64,000 bases of DNA, taken from contig CAWJZU010000042.1 of assembly GCA_963847345.1 (NCBI GenBank), positions 1 to 64,000 of the forward strand, in the 5' to 3' direction. This document shows positions 7,492 to 15,777 of the stretch, one piece after another. Both the position numbers and the translations under genes were made by a program. The stretch comes from DATARH01 sp963847345. GTDB taxonomy: Bacteria > Pseudomonadota > Alphaproteobacteria > ATCC43930 > CGMCC-115725. Each line of letters opens with the position of its first letter. The first letter of the stretch is position 1. The notes below the pieces were generated by a model. That model did no database searches. It had not been told where the DNA came from and saw only the letters and a list, made by a program, of their open reading frames with translations.

Positions 7492-8348
7492 GCCGCCCGC
7501 CGATCTTTGCCGCCGAGGCCGGCGCCATCCTCGCCCGCCATCGCGACGGTCTTACGGTGGCCCCGCGGCGGCCAACGCTCGCGATCGCTCCGGTGGCAAT
7601 GCTGCTGGCAATGGTGTTCGCCGTCTGGTGGCTCGGCATCTCGGTCGGCCAGTTCGGCGATGAACTCGCGACGCTGGCGAAGTTCATCGCAATGATGATC
7701 CCGCCGGCAACCGGCGGTCACCTGCACCTGTTCCTGCGCGGCATGGCCGAAACCCTGGCAATCGCCTTTCTCGGCACGCTGGCTGCCGCGATAGCGGCGG
7801 TGCCGCTGGCGCTTCTCGCGGCGACGAACACCGCGCCGAGCCGGGTGCTGCGCTTTCTGATACGCCGGGTGCTCGACACGCTGCGCGGTATCGACACACT
7901 GATCTGGGCGCTCGTTTTCGTCGGTGCGGTCGGGCTTGGGCCGTTCGCCGGCATTTTGGCGATCGCGGTTTCAGACACCGGCTCGTGCGGGAAACTGTTT
8001 TCGGAAGCGATTGAAGCAACCGGGCAGCGCGCCCGCGAAAGTGTCGTCGCCTGCGGCGGTACGCCGTGGATGGGCATCCGCTTCGGTCTGTTGCCGCAGG
8101 TGCTGCCGGTTATTGCCAGCCAGGTTCTGTACTATTTCGAATCGAACACGCGCTCGGCAACGATTATCGGGATCGTCGGGGCTGGCGGGATCGGATTGCA
8201 GCTCTCCGAAGCGATCCGCACTTACGAATTCGACCAGGTCGCCTTCATCGCGCTGCTGATCCTGGTCGCGGTAGCGGTGATCGACTGGTTTTCCGGCAAG
8301 CTGCGCTTCGCGATCATCGGCCCGCGTCACACCTCGTCAGAATCCTGA
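7488..8348 (+). CDS. phnE2: Phosphonate ABC transporter permease PhnE (second copy)
   Basis: Starting at GTG 7488, in a GTGA overlap with the upstream phnE, this 286-residue protein has the same fold: hydrophobic segments at about residues 33-50, 85-115 and 140-165, an EAA-like loop SEAIEATGQRARESVVACGG and the signature TIIGIVGAGGIGLQLSEAI. The two permeases are diverged paralogues and probably form a heterodimer, as in other phnCDEE operons. The gene ends 15 bp before the convergent ugpE stop. Choosing a start further upstream would run through the phnE coding region, so GTG 7488 is preferred. Confidence 0.9.
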   Translation: MSRPPIFAAEAGAILARHRDGLTVAPRRPTLAIAPVAMLLAMVFAVWWLGISVGQFGDELATLAKFIAMMIPPATGGHLHLFLRGMAETLAIAFLGTLAAAIAAVPLALLAATNTAPSRVLRFLIRRVLDTLRGIDTLIWALVFVGAVGLGPFAGILAIAVSDTGSCGKLFSEAIEATGQRARESVVACGGTPWMGIRFGLLPQVLPVIASQVLYYFESNTRSATIIGIVGAGGIGLQLSEAIRTYEFDQVAFIALLILVAVAVIDWFSGKLRFAIIGPRHTSSES

Positions 8349-8363
8349 CGCGTCGCCGCGCGC

Positions 8364-9209
8364 CTATTTCTCCGGCTCGATCAGGCCGCGAACGAACCAG
8401 CGCTGCGCCAGCACCACCACCGCAACCGGCGGCAGGATCGCGAGCAGCGCCGTCGCCATGACGAGGTGCCATTCGGTCAGCGTGTCGCCGCCGCCAATCA
8501 TCTGGCGGATGCCGATCACGATCGTTGTCATGCCTGGCGTGCTGGTCGCAAGCAGCGGCCACAAATATTGGTTCCAGCCATAGATGAACAGGATTACGAA
8601 CAGTGCCGCAATGTTGGTGCGCGACAGCGGGATCAGGATCTTGATCAGGAACCGGATCGGCCCGGCGCCATCGATCTTCGCCGCCTCGACCAGTTCGTCG
8701 GGGATCGTGAGGAAGAATTGCCGGAACAGCAGCGTCGCGGTCGCCGACGCTATCAGTGGCAGGGTCAACCCGGCATAGGTGTCGATCAGCGACAAGTCGG
8801 CGGCGATCTTGTAGGTCGGGATGATGCGCACCTCGACCGGCAGCATTAGCGTCACGAAGATCGCCCAGAAGCAGAGTTTCCGCAGGGGAAAGCGGAAAAA
8901 GGCCACCGCGAAGGCAGAGGGCAGCGAGATCGCGATCTTTCCCGCTGCGATGACGAGCGCCATCACCAGGCTGTTCAGCAGCATCGCCGCGACCGGCTCG
9001 CCGCTGGTCCTGGCGGTGCCGAGGGCCAGCGCGGCCGCGACATTGGCGAAGAACTCGGTGCCCGGCGCCAAGCTCATCGGCGCTGCGAGTATGTCGGGCA
9101 GCGCATGGCTTGCCGCGACCAACGCGACATAGACCGGAAACAGCACAATGCCCAGCCCCAGCAGTATGACCGCATGCGGGACCCAGGCGCTCCTGCGCGA
9201 ACTCACCAT
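8364..9209 (-). CDS. ugpE: sn-Glycerol-3-phosphate ABC transporter permease UgpE
   Basis: The product has about 281 residues from MVSSRRSAW at 9209 (an upstream ATG at 9239 would overlap ugpA). It is a six-helix MalG-type permease with the EAA motif PDELVEAAKIDGAGPIRFL and the downstream IPLSRTNIAALFVILFIYGW, which matches UgpE (the WNQYLWPLL segment is typical). It forms the inner-membrane channel with UgpA for uptake of glycerol-3-phosphate and glycerophosphodiesters. It is the last gene of ugpB-ugpA-ugpE. The usual ATPase UgpC is not in the window. Confidence 0.9.
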   Translation of the reverse strand: MVSSRRSAWVPHAVILLGLGIVLFPVYVALVAASHALPDILAAPMSLAPGTEFFANVAAALALGTARTSGEPVAAMLLNSLVMALVIAAGKIAISLPSAFAVAFFRFPLRKLCFWAIFVTLMLPVEVRIIPTYKIAADLSLIDTYAGLTLPLIASATATLLFRQFFLTIPDELVEAAKIDGAGPIRFLIKILIPLSRTNIAALFVILFIYGWNQYLWPLLATSTPGMTTIVIGIRQMIGGGDTLTEWHLVMATALLAILPPVAVVVLAQRWFVRGLIEPEK

Positions 9210-9222
9210 GAAAGCGCTGCCG

Positions 9223-10107
9223 TCATGCGTAATGCACACGCCGCTCGATAAAGCGGAACTGGATTGCGGTCAGCGCAATAACGATCGCCATCAGGATCAC
9301 CGATTGCGCCGCCGAGCCGCCGAGATCGAGGCCGACGACGCCGTCATACCAGACCTTGTAGACAAGGATTTCGGTCGCCTTGGCCGGACCGCCCTGGGTC
9401 GTGTTGTGGATGACGCCGAATGTATCGAAAAACGCATAGACGATATTGACGACAAGCAGAAAGAAGCTGACCGGCGCCAGGAGCGGAAAGACGATCGTCC
9501 GAAATCGGCGCAGCGGGCCGGCCCCGTCGATCGCCGCCGCCTCGACCAGCGAGGGCGGAATCGCCTGCAGCCCGGCCAGAAAGAACAGGAAATTGTAGCT
9601 GATTTGCTTCCATGCCGCGGCAATGATGACAAGCAGCATCGCCTGGTTGCCGTTGAGCAGATAATTCCAGTCGATGCCCATTCGGCCCAGCGCGAAGGCC
9701 AGCACGCCGATGCTCGGGTTAAACAGAAACATCCACAGCACGCCGGCGATGGCCGGCGCGATCGCGTAGGGGATCAGCAAAACCGTTTTATAGGCCGGTC
9801 CGCCGCGCACGACCTGGTCCGCCATCACCGCGAACAGCAGCCCCGAGCCCAGCCCCAGCACCGCGACTGCGGCGCTGAACAGCACGGTCCTGCCGAACGC
9901 GGCGAGGTAGGCCGGATCGGCGAACAGGGCGAAAAAATTCTCCAGCCCGGCAAACCGCGTCGTCAGCCCGAACGCATCCTGGCGCAGAACCGACTGCACG
10001 ACCGCCTGACCGGCCGGCCAGAAGAAGAAAACCAGCGTGACCGCCAGCTGCGGCGCCAGCAGCAGCGCCGGACACGCCCAGCCGGGGAAGATGACGCGCC
10101 GTTCCAA
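9223..10107 (-). CDS. ugpA: sn-Glycerol-3-phosphate ABC transporter permease UgpA
   Basis: The 294-residue product is a MalF/UgpA-type permease with about six membrane segments; the N-terminal ACPALLLAPQLAVTLVFFFW helix, the FVGLEN-like segment TRFAGLENFFALFADPAY and the EAA loop PPSLVEAAAIDGAGPLRRF are seen. AFFDTFGVIHNTTQGGP is a UgpA-type motif between the last helices. It pairs with UgpE, 13 bp downstream. It lies 114 bp after ugpB, with a palindromic repeat in that gap. Confidence 0.9.
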   Translation of the reverse strand: MERRVIFPGWACPALLLAPQLAVTLVFFFWPAGQAVVQSVLRQDAFGLTTRFAGLENFFALFADPAYLAAFGRTVLFSAAVAVLGLGSGLLFAVMADQVVRGGPAYKTVLLIPYAIAPAIAGVLWMFLFNPSIGVLAFALGRMGIDWNYLLNGNQAMLLVIIAAAWKQISYNFLFFLAGLQAIPPSLVEAAAIDGAGPLRRFRTIVFPLLAPVSFFLLVVNIVYAFFDTFGVIHNTTQGGPAKATEILVYKVWYDGVVGLDLGGSAAQSVILMAIVIALTAIQFRFIERRVHYA

Positions 10108-10125
10108 ATGTTTTTTGTGTCCCCC

Positions 10126-10185
10126 ACGTCATGGTCGGGCGTGACCCGGCTATGTTTCTGATCCGCGGGTCCAAGCCGCGGATGA
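10126..10185. repeat. REP-like palindromic element between ugpB and ugpA
   Basis: The gap between ugpB and ugpA holds an imperfect palindrome (ATGGTCGGGCGTGACCCGGC at 10131-10150) followed by a perfect 8-bp stem, ATCCGCGG (10161-10168) with CCGCGGAT (10176-10183) around a 7-nt loop. The first half resembles the palindrome at 55226-55248, which suggests a dispersed extragenic repeat. In an operon gap it could stabilise the upstream ugpB mRNA. Confidence 0.55.
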
Positions 10186-10221
10186 CAATTTTAGAATCGA
10201 ACCGACCTAAGCGGAATCCGC

Positions 10222-11538
10222 CTACTGCACCGTCTTCTCGAACTGACGCAACAGTGCGTTGCCGCGCGCGACCGCGTCGTCGAGCGCCGCTTTCGCGTTT
10301 TTCTTGCCGGCGAACGCGGCTTCGAGTTCCTCGGCGATCACGTCGCGGATCTGCACCATATTGCCGAGCCGCAGCCCGCGCGAGTTCTCGGTCGGCGGCT
10401 TGTTCGTCAATTCGAGAATCGCCACCTCGGTGCCGGGGTTCTTTTCGTAAAACCCGGATGCCTTCGCCGTTTTATAGGCTGCCTTCGTAATCGGCAGATA
10501 GCCGGTCTCCTGGTGCCACGCGACCTGCACCTGATTGCTCGAGAGATAGGTCAGGAATTTCGCGACGCCCTCATATTCTTTTGGCTTCTTGCCCGCCATG
10601 ATCCACAGGCTGGCGCCGCCGATGATCGTGTTCTGCGGCGCGCCCGCGACATCGGGATAATAAGGCAGCTGGGTCACGCCGAATTCGAACTTCGCGCCGC
10701 GTTTGATCGCGCCGTAGCTGGCCGAGGAGGCCTGGATCATGCCGCACTCGCCGGCGATGAATTTCGCGGTCGGCTGGTCCTCGCGCCCGGCATAGGAAAA
10801 GCTGTTGTCCTTTTGCGCCTCGGCCAGATTGGCGACATGGCGCGCCATCAGGTCGTTGTTGAATTCGAGCTGCGCCCCCGGACCGCCGAGCCCGTTCGCC
10901 TCCGAGGCGATCGGCCGGTTGTGCCACGCGCTGAAATTCTCGATCTGGGTCCAGCTTATCCATGACGCCGTCAAGCCGCACGCCGCGCCGCCGACGCGCA
11001 ATTTCTTCGCCGCCTCGAACGTCTCGGGCCAGGTCTGCGGCGGTTTGTTCGGGTCGAGTCCGGCCTTCGCGAACAGCTCCTTGTTCCAGTAAACAACCGG
11101 GGTCGAGCTGTTGAACGGGAAGGACAGCATCCTGCCGTCCGCGGTGCTGTAGTAGGAAGCGACCGCCGGCAGGTAGGAGGCCGGGTCGAACGCGGCGCCG
11201 GCATCCTTCATCAGCTCAAATACCGGCTTGATCGCCCCTTTCGCGGCCATCATCGTCGCGGTGCCGACCTCGAACACTTGCACGATGTCGGGGGCGTGAC
11301 CGGCGCGAAACGCCGCGACCGCCGCCGTCATCGTCTCGGCGTAGGACCCCTTGAACACCGGCACGACCTTGTAATCGGTCTGCGATGCGTTGAAATCGGT
11401 CGCGATCTTGTTGACCCGTTCGTTGTTGACGGCGGTCATTGCGTGCCACCATTGCAGCTCGACCGGATCGCCGGCGGCGCCCCGGCACAGCGCGGCAGTG
11501 GCGACCGCCAGCGCGGCGGCAAGCATGATCGATTTCAT
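10222..11538 (-). CDS. ugpB: sn-Glycerol-3-phosphate ABC transporter substrate-binding protein UgpB
   Basis: The product has 438 residues from ATG 11538, chosen because GGGGGA lies 5 bp upstream and the protein then opens with a clean signal peptide MKSIMLAAALAVATAALCRG. The mature part has the UgpB start ELQWWHAMTAVNNERVNKIA and the ligand-binding segments FPFNSSTPVVYWNKELF and GGASLWIMAGKKPKEYEGVA. It binds glycerol-3-phosphate in the periplasm. It is first in ugpBAE and divergent from phoD; a Pho-box-like pair of repeats faces it at 11621-11639. Confidence 0.92.
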   Translation of the reverse strand: MKSIMLAAALAVATAALCRGAAGDPVELQWWHAMTAVNNERVNKIATDFNASQTDYKVVPVFKGSYAETMTAAVAAFRAGHAPDIVQVFEVGTATMMAAKGAIKPVFELMKDAGAAFDPASYLPAVASYYSTADGRMLSFPFNSSTPVVYWNKELFAKAGLDPNKPPQTWPETFEAAKKLRVGGAACGLTASWISWTQIENFSAWHNRPIASEANGLGGPGAQLEFNNDLMARHVANLAEAQKDNSFSYAGREDQPTAKFIAGECGMIQASSASYGAIKRGAKFEFGVTQLPYYPDVAGAPQNTIIGGASLWIMAGKKPKEYEGVAKFLTYLSSNQVQVAWHQETGYLPITKAAYKTAKASGFYEKNPGTEVAILELTNKPPTENSRGLRLGNMVQIRDVIAEELEAAFAGKKNAKAALDDAVARGNALLRQFEKTVQ

Positions 11539-11620
11539 CGATTCCCCCATATCGCGCCGCCCGGCGTACATGCAATGACGACTGGGTCGGACGCATCGCG
11601 GTGTCCGTTAGCACGCTGTT

Positions 11621-11639
11621 TCTGACGGTTTGATGACGC
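11621..11639 (-). promoter_or_regulatory. Pho-box-like site facing ugpB
   Basis: Read on the minus strand, GCGTCA and CCGTCA are direct repeats 11 bp apart with an AT-leaning spacer (TCAAA), close to the PhoB consensus CTGTCATNNNNCTGTCA. The site lies about 83 bp upstream of the ugpB start. PhoB control of ugp is well established in enterobacteria; here it is inferred from the sequence. Confidence 0.65.
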
Positions 11640-11642
11640 AAG

Positions 11643-11661
11643 CCGTCACCGAACTGTCAAC
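11643..11661 (+). promoter_or_regulatory. Pho-box-like site facing phoD
   Basis: On the plus strand CCGTCA (11643) and CTGTCA (11654) are direct repeats exactly 11 bp apart, about 50 bp before the phoD start at 11713. It sits 3 bp from the opposite-facing site for ugpB, so one PhoB-bound cluster could control both divergent units. Confidence 0.65.
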
Positions 11662-11712
11662 GGGCTTTCATGCCGTGCCGCTAAGCAGAGCCCGCAACCC
11701 AGCCCGTATCCG

Positions 11713-13348
11713 ATGGGGGAGCCGATGCCCGGTAGGTCAGGCCCGAGATTTCGCGTGACTCGCCGCGCGCTGCTGCGCAGCGCCGGGTCGCTCGGCGGCG
11801 GCGTCCTAGCCATTAACTGCCTCGGGGTTCTGCCGTTCCGGGCGGCACTGGCGCAAGCGCCGCCGATTGTGACGGCCGACGGCGAGCGGCCGAAAATCCC
11901 GTTCGGCGTGATGAGCGGCGATCCCTCCGGCGAGCGCGCGATCATCTGGAGCAAAACCGACCGGCCGGCGCGCATGCTCGTCGAGATTGCGACACGCGAG
12001 AATTTCTCCGATGCGCGCAAAATCGCCGGACTGGCGGCTTTGGCGCCCTCGGATTATACGGCGCGGATCGATCTCGGCCGGCTGCCCCCCGGAGCCGAAA
12101 TCTTCTACCGGGTCACCTTTCAGGATCTTGCCGATCTGAAGACGCTCAGCGCGCCGGCCAGCGGACGCGTCCGAGCGGCGGGCGGAGCGAAGCGCGACAT
12201 CACCTTCGCCTTCTCGGGCGATGAGGCGGGCCAGGGCTGGGGCATCAACCCGGAATGGGGCGGCTATCGCCTGTACGAGAAGATGCGTGGCCACAATCCC
12301 GATTTCTTCATCCATTCCGGCGATCAGGTTTATGCCGACGGCCCCATCAAGGAGGAGGTCAAGACTGACGACGGCAGGATCTGGCGCAATGTCCTGACGG
12401 AGGGCAAGTCGAAAGTGGCCGAGACGCTCGAAGAGTTCCGCGCCAATTTCGCCTACAATCTGCTCGACGAGAACAAGCGCCGCTTCGCCGCCGAGGTGCC
12501 GTTTCTTGTGCAGTGGGACGATCACGAGACGCGCAATAACTGGTATCCGGGTCAGACGATCGGCATCGAGGCTTACAAAGTAAAAAGCGCCTCGCTGCTG
12601 GCGGCATTCGCGCGACAGGCGATGTTCGAGTACAATCCGATGCGCCTGCCCGATGATCTTGAGCGGGTCTACCGCAAGATCGCCTACGGTCCGCTGCTCG
12701 ACGTGTTCATGCTCGACGAGCGCAGTTATCGCGGCGACAATTCGCCGAACAAGCAGCCGGCGCTCAACGCCTCCTCTGAGTTCCTGGGGCCGCGGCAGCT
12801 TGCCTGGCTGAAACGCTCGCTGCTCGAACTCGCAGGCGACCTGGAAGCTGATCGCCAGCGACATGCCGCTGAGCATCGTCGTCCCCGACCTCAACCCGGA
12901 CGTGCCGAAAGGCAATTTCGAAGCCTGGGCGAACGCCGATGGCGGCCCGCCCTCCGGACGCGAACTGGAAATCGCCAATCTGCTGTCGTTCATCAAGAAC
13001 AACACGATCCGCAACGTCGTCTGGGTCACCGCCGACGTGCATTACGCGGCGGCATTCCGCTACACCCCCGACAAGGCGGCCTTTACCGATTTCGATCCGT
13101 TCTGGGAATTCGTCGCCGGGCCGATCAACGCCGGCACGTTCGGACCCGGCGAAATGGACGCGACGTTCGGCCCCGAGGTCAAGTTCGTCGGCGTGCCGCA
13201 GGGCATGAAGCAAAATCGCTCGCCGTTCGACGGCTTGCAGTTCTATGGCATTGGCAGGATCGACGGAGATACTGAGGTCATGTCCGTGTCGCTGCACGAC
13301 CTCGAGGGTAAGAAATTGTACTCGATCGACCTGGAGCCGCAGACCTAG
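11713..13348 (+). CDS. phoD: PhoD-family alkaline phosphatase, one frameshift
   Basis: Two frames join at about 12829, where an extra base in CTGCTCGAACTCGCAG breaks the frame; without it the protein reads RSLLESQATWKLIASDMPLS and is about 545 residues. An N-terminal twin-arginine-like signal (TRRALLRSAGSLGGG) indicates Tat export of a folded enzyme. PhoD motifs are present: FGVMSGDPSGERAIIWSK, FAFSGDEAGQGWGINPEWGG, the metal-binding FFIHSGDQVYADGPI, VQWDDHETRNNW, and ADVHYAAAF near the C-terminus. PhoD enzymes are Ca/Fe-dependent periplasmic phosphodiesterase/monoesterases. It is divergent from ugpB and has its own Pho-box-like site, consistent with phosphate-starvation induction. Confidence 0.85.
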
Positions 13349-13810
13349 TCTAGGCGACAGCTTCCTGTTGGCTCGGCCGCCGCAGCGATGCGGCTCAACG
13401 GTGCGGCTTGGGACACGCAGAGCCTGCCCACAGCCATGGCTTCACGACTGCAGTCGGTTCAGTGAGTAGACCTTCACCGGGCCGCACGCCCCCAGGTCGC
13501 GCATGCCCGGGTCGCGCATGATGGCGCTCCCGGAGTGGGCGATAAGTTGTCAAGGGACGTAACGTCACGCGTTATATCGGTGCCTCCGCTTTCGCCAACC
13601 AGCACACGGGGGCGCGGCCAGGGCCGATCGGGAACGCGGCGCAGCTCTGCCGCGTGTGCGCCGTTCATCCGCTGCCAAGAGATCGGCCGAGCGCGGTCGA
13701 GGCCGGGTTGATCGAGGTCAAGGCGCGCTGGCGCGCGTCGCCGAATATGTCGGCCGCGACGAACTCCTCCAGCCCGGAACGGCAGGGCCGGCGAAACAAA
13801 GGGGCCGATA
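13349..13810. other. Intergenic region without a supported gene
   Basis: I find no convincing gene in these 462 bp. Reading frames on both strands lack recognisable motifs and a Shine-Dalgarno. A plus-strand stretch reading ALARVAEYVGRDELLQPG up to 13809 looks protein-like but has no upstream continuation in frame, so it could be the tail of a degraded gene. AAGGGG just before 13811 is the ribosome-binding site of the USP gene. Confidence 0.4.
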
Positions 13811-14665
13811 ATGGCTGACACGATAAAGGCAATTCTCGCCCCGGCTTCCGGTGATCGTAGCGACCCGGTAATGCTTGAGACGGCGTTGACGATTGCGCGT
13901 TCGTTCTCGGCGCATATCGACGTGCTGCATGTCCGGGTCGATCCGATCGATGCCGCGATCGTGGGGGACGCGGTGATGACAAACCTCATCGATCAGATCG
14001 CGCGCGATGCGGCGGAACGTGAAGCCACCGTCAAACGATGGTTCGACGATTTCTCTGCCCGCGAGAACGTGCCGGTTCTCGACGCGCCGGCGCCCGACCA
14101 AATGGCCTCACTATCGGTGCAATGGCATGTCGAAACCGGCGACGATGCCCGCTCGGTCGCGGCGCTCGGGATGTTTGCCGACTTGATCGTAGCAGCGCGC
14201 GCCGAGGAGAACGATGTCACCCACCGTATGGTGCTCGAAGCCGCTTTGCTCGAGACCGGACGTCCGCTGCTGATCCCGGCCGGAAAGGCATCACGGCCGC
14301 TGATCGGCGGCACCGTCGCGATCGCCTGGAAAGCGACGCCGCAAGCCGTCCATGCCGTCGCGGCGGCGATACCGTTTCTGAAGCGGGCGAGCGAGATTAT
14401 CGTCATGACCGTCGATGAGGGCGATCGCGACAACGGTTCCGACTGCCTGATTCGCAATCTCGCCTGGCACGGATTGCAGGCGAGGCACGTTCTTCTCAGC
14501 TCGAGCCGTGACCCGGTGGAGACGCTGCTTACTGCGGTGCCGAGCAATGCCAGTCTGCTCGTGATGGGCGGCTACGGTCACAGCCGGTTGCGGGAATGGG
14601 TGTTTGGCGGCTTCACGCAGCGCGTGCTGGAAGCAGCGCCGCTCCCGGTGCTGCTCGCTCACTGA
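13811..14665 (+). CDS. Tandem-domain universal stress protein
   Basis: The 284-residue product contains two UspA-like domains (about residues 1-145 and 150-284). The second ends with the ATP-binding pattern MGGYGHSRLREWVFGGFTQR, matching G-2x-G-9x-G-(S/T), then VLEAAPLPVLLAH; the first is degenerate. USPs are cytoplasmic nucleotide-binding proteins induced by stress or growth arrest. An AAGGGG Shine-Dalgarno precedes ATG 13811. It converges with the VOC gene, 20 bp apart. The specific stress is not evident. Confidence 0.88.
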   Translation: MADTIKAILAPASGDRSDPVMLETALTIARSFSAHIDVLHVRVDPIDAAIVGDAVMTNLIDQIARDAAEREATVKRWFDDFSARENVPVLDAPAPDQMASLSVQWHVETGDDARSVAALGMFADLIVAARAEENDVTHRMVLEAALLETGRPLLIPAGKASRPLIGGTVAIAWKATPQAVHAVAAAIPFLKRASEIIVMTVDEGDRDNGSDCLIRNLAWHGLQARHVLLSSSRDPVETLLTAVPSNASLLVMGGYGHSRLREWVFGGFTQRVLEAAPLPVLLAH

Positions 14666-14685
14666 GCGGGACCGGAGCGTGCGGT

Positions 14686-15546
14686 TTAGCCTTTGCCTTC
14701 GACGAAAAACAGCATTGTGCCGTTTGCCTCGCGGGCCGGCACCGCGAGGCGGCCGTCCGGCAGGGTGACCAAACCGACTTGCTGCCGACGCAGGTAATCG
14801 GCAGTCCGGGCGATATCCGCCGTTGCAAGTTCGATCGCGGCAATGCCCGGCGTTCTAAAGTCGGAGTCCAGTTCGGCGCTTGGGTGCATCGTCTCGAAAT
14901 CGTCGGGGGTCGAGAACAGGATCCGGTGCGACCCGACCCGGACGCAGGCGACGGCGTCCGTTGTCGTGACCTCGTGCAGCCCGAACAGCCGGTCGTAGGC
15001 CGGCAGCAGCGCCGCCGTCTCGTCGACGACCAGGTACAGGCTGTGTATGCCGAGCACGCCGTTCGGGTGCGCGAGCCAGTCCGGCCGGCGGACGAATTCC
15101 GGGGTCAGGTGGCCGCACACGAAACAGTCGAGCCCCGGGGTCTCGTCCGCCGGCAGGCTCAATAACGAGAAGCGCGGCATCACGGCGCCCTCCGGCAGTT
15201 CGAGCTGGCGGCCGAGGGCGCGCGGCTCGCCCGGATGCAGGCCCAATGCCGCCATTGCGCCGGCGGCCTCCTCGACCGAACCTTCCGGCGCGAACGCGAC
15301 GCGCATCGGCCCCTCGCGCCGTTCGAGAAACTCTTGCAGGCGCACGCTGTGTTCGTCGGGTTCAGCGAAGCCGAGCAGTTCGAGATAGTCGCGGCCAAAC
15401 ATGACGCAGTAATTCGCTGTGCCCTGCCCGACGTGGCGGCCGCGCGGGGTCGGAATGAAGCCGAGTCGTGCCCAGCCCGCGCGCGCGCATTCGAGATCGC
15501 GCACCGCGACAATGACATGATCGATACCAGCCAAGCCGTGACGCAT
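14686..15546 (-). CDS. VOC-family (glyoxalase-like) protein
   Basis: The product has 286 residues from ATG 15546, chosen over upstream starts because AGGAAGGG lies 8 bp before it and the VOC fold begins at once (MRHGLAGIDHVIVAVRDLEC). GIDHVIVAV carries the N-terminal metal-ligand histidine, GRDYLELLGF carries a Glu, and LGIHSLYLVVDETAALLPAY starts a second betaalphabetabetabeta module near residue 160. The pattern matches the Glyoxalase_3 domain (PF13468). Substrate is unknown. It stands alone, convergent with the USP gene and divergent from the acyltransferase/synthetase gene. Confidence 0.75.
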   Translation of the reverse strand: MRHGLAGIDHVIVAVRDLECARAGWARLGFIPTPRGRHVGQGTANYCVMFGRDYLELLGFAEPDEHSVRLQEFLERREGPMRVAFAPEGSVEEAAGAMAALGLHPGEPRALGRQLELPEGAVMPRFSLLSLPADETPGLDCFVCGHLTPEFVRRPDWLAHPNGVLGIHSLYLVVDETAALLPAYDRLFGLHEVTTTDAVACVRVGSHRILFSTPDDFETMHPSAELDSDFRTPGIAAIELATADIARTADYLRRQQVGLVTLPDGRLAVPAREANGTMLFFVEGKG

Positions 15547-15777
15547 GGACACCCTTCCTGGACGCCGGCCAAGTTTCAAGTTTACGGGAGCGGCGATCCT
15601 GAGGCCATGGCGCCGTTCCGCGGCGGTATCGGTAAAAGTCCCGTTGGATGGCTGAGCAGCGCGGAGCTCCATGCGGATGGGCCGGACCACTTCAGCATGG
15701 GGTTCGCTGTCGCTCAGCCCATCCTACAAAGCCGTGATCGGCTATAATCGCGCGCGCTTTTTCGCTGGGGAGTTCAC

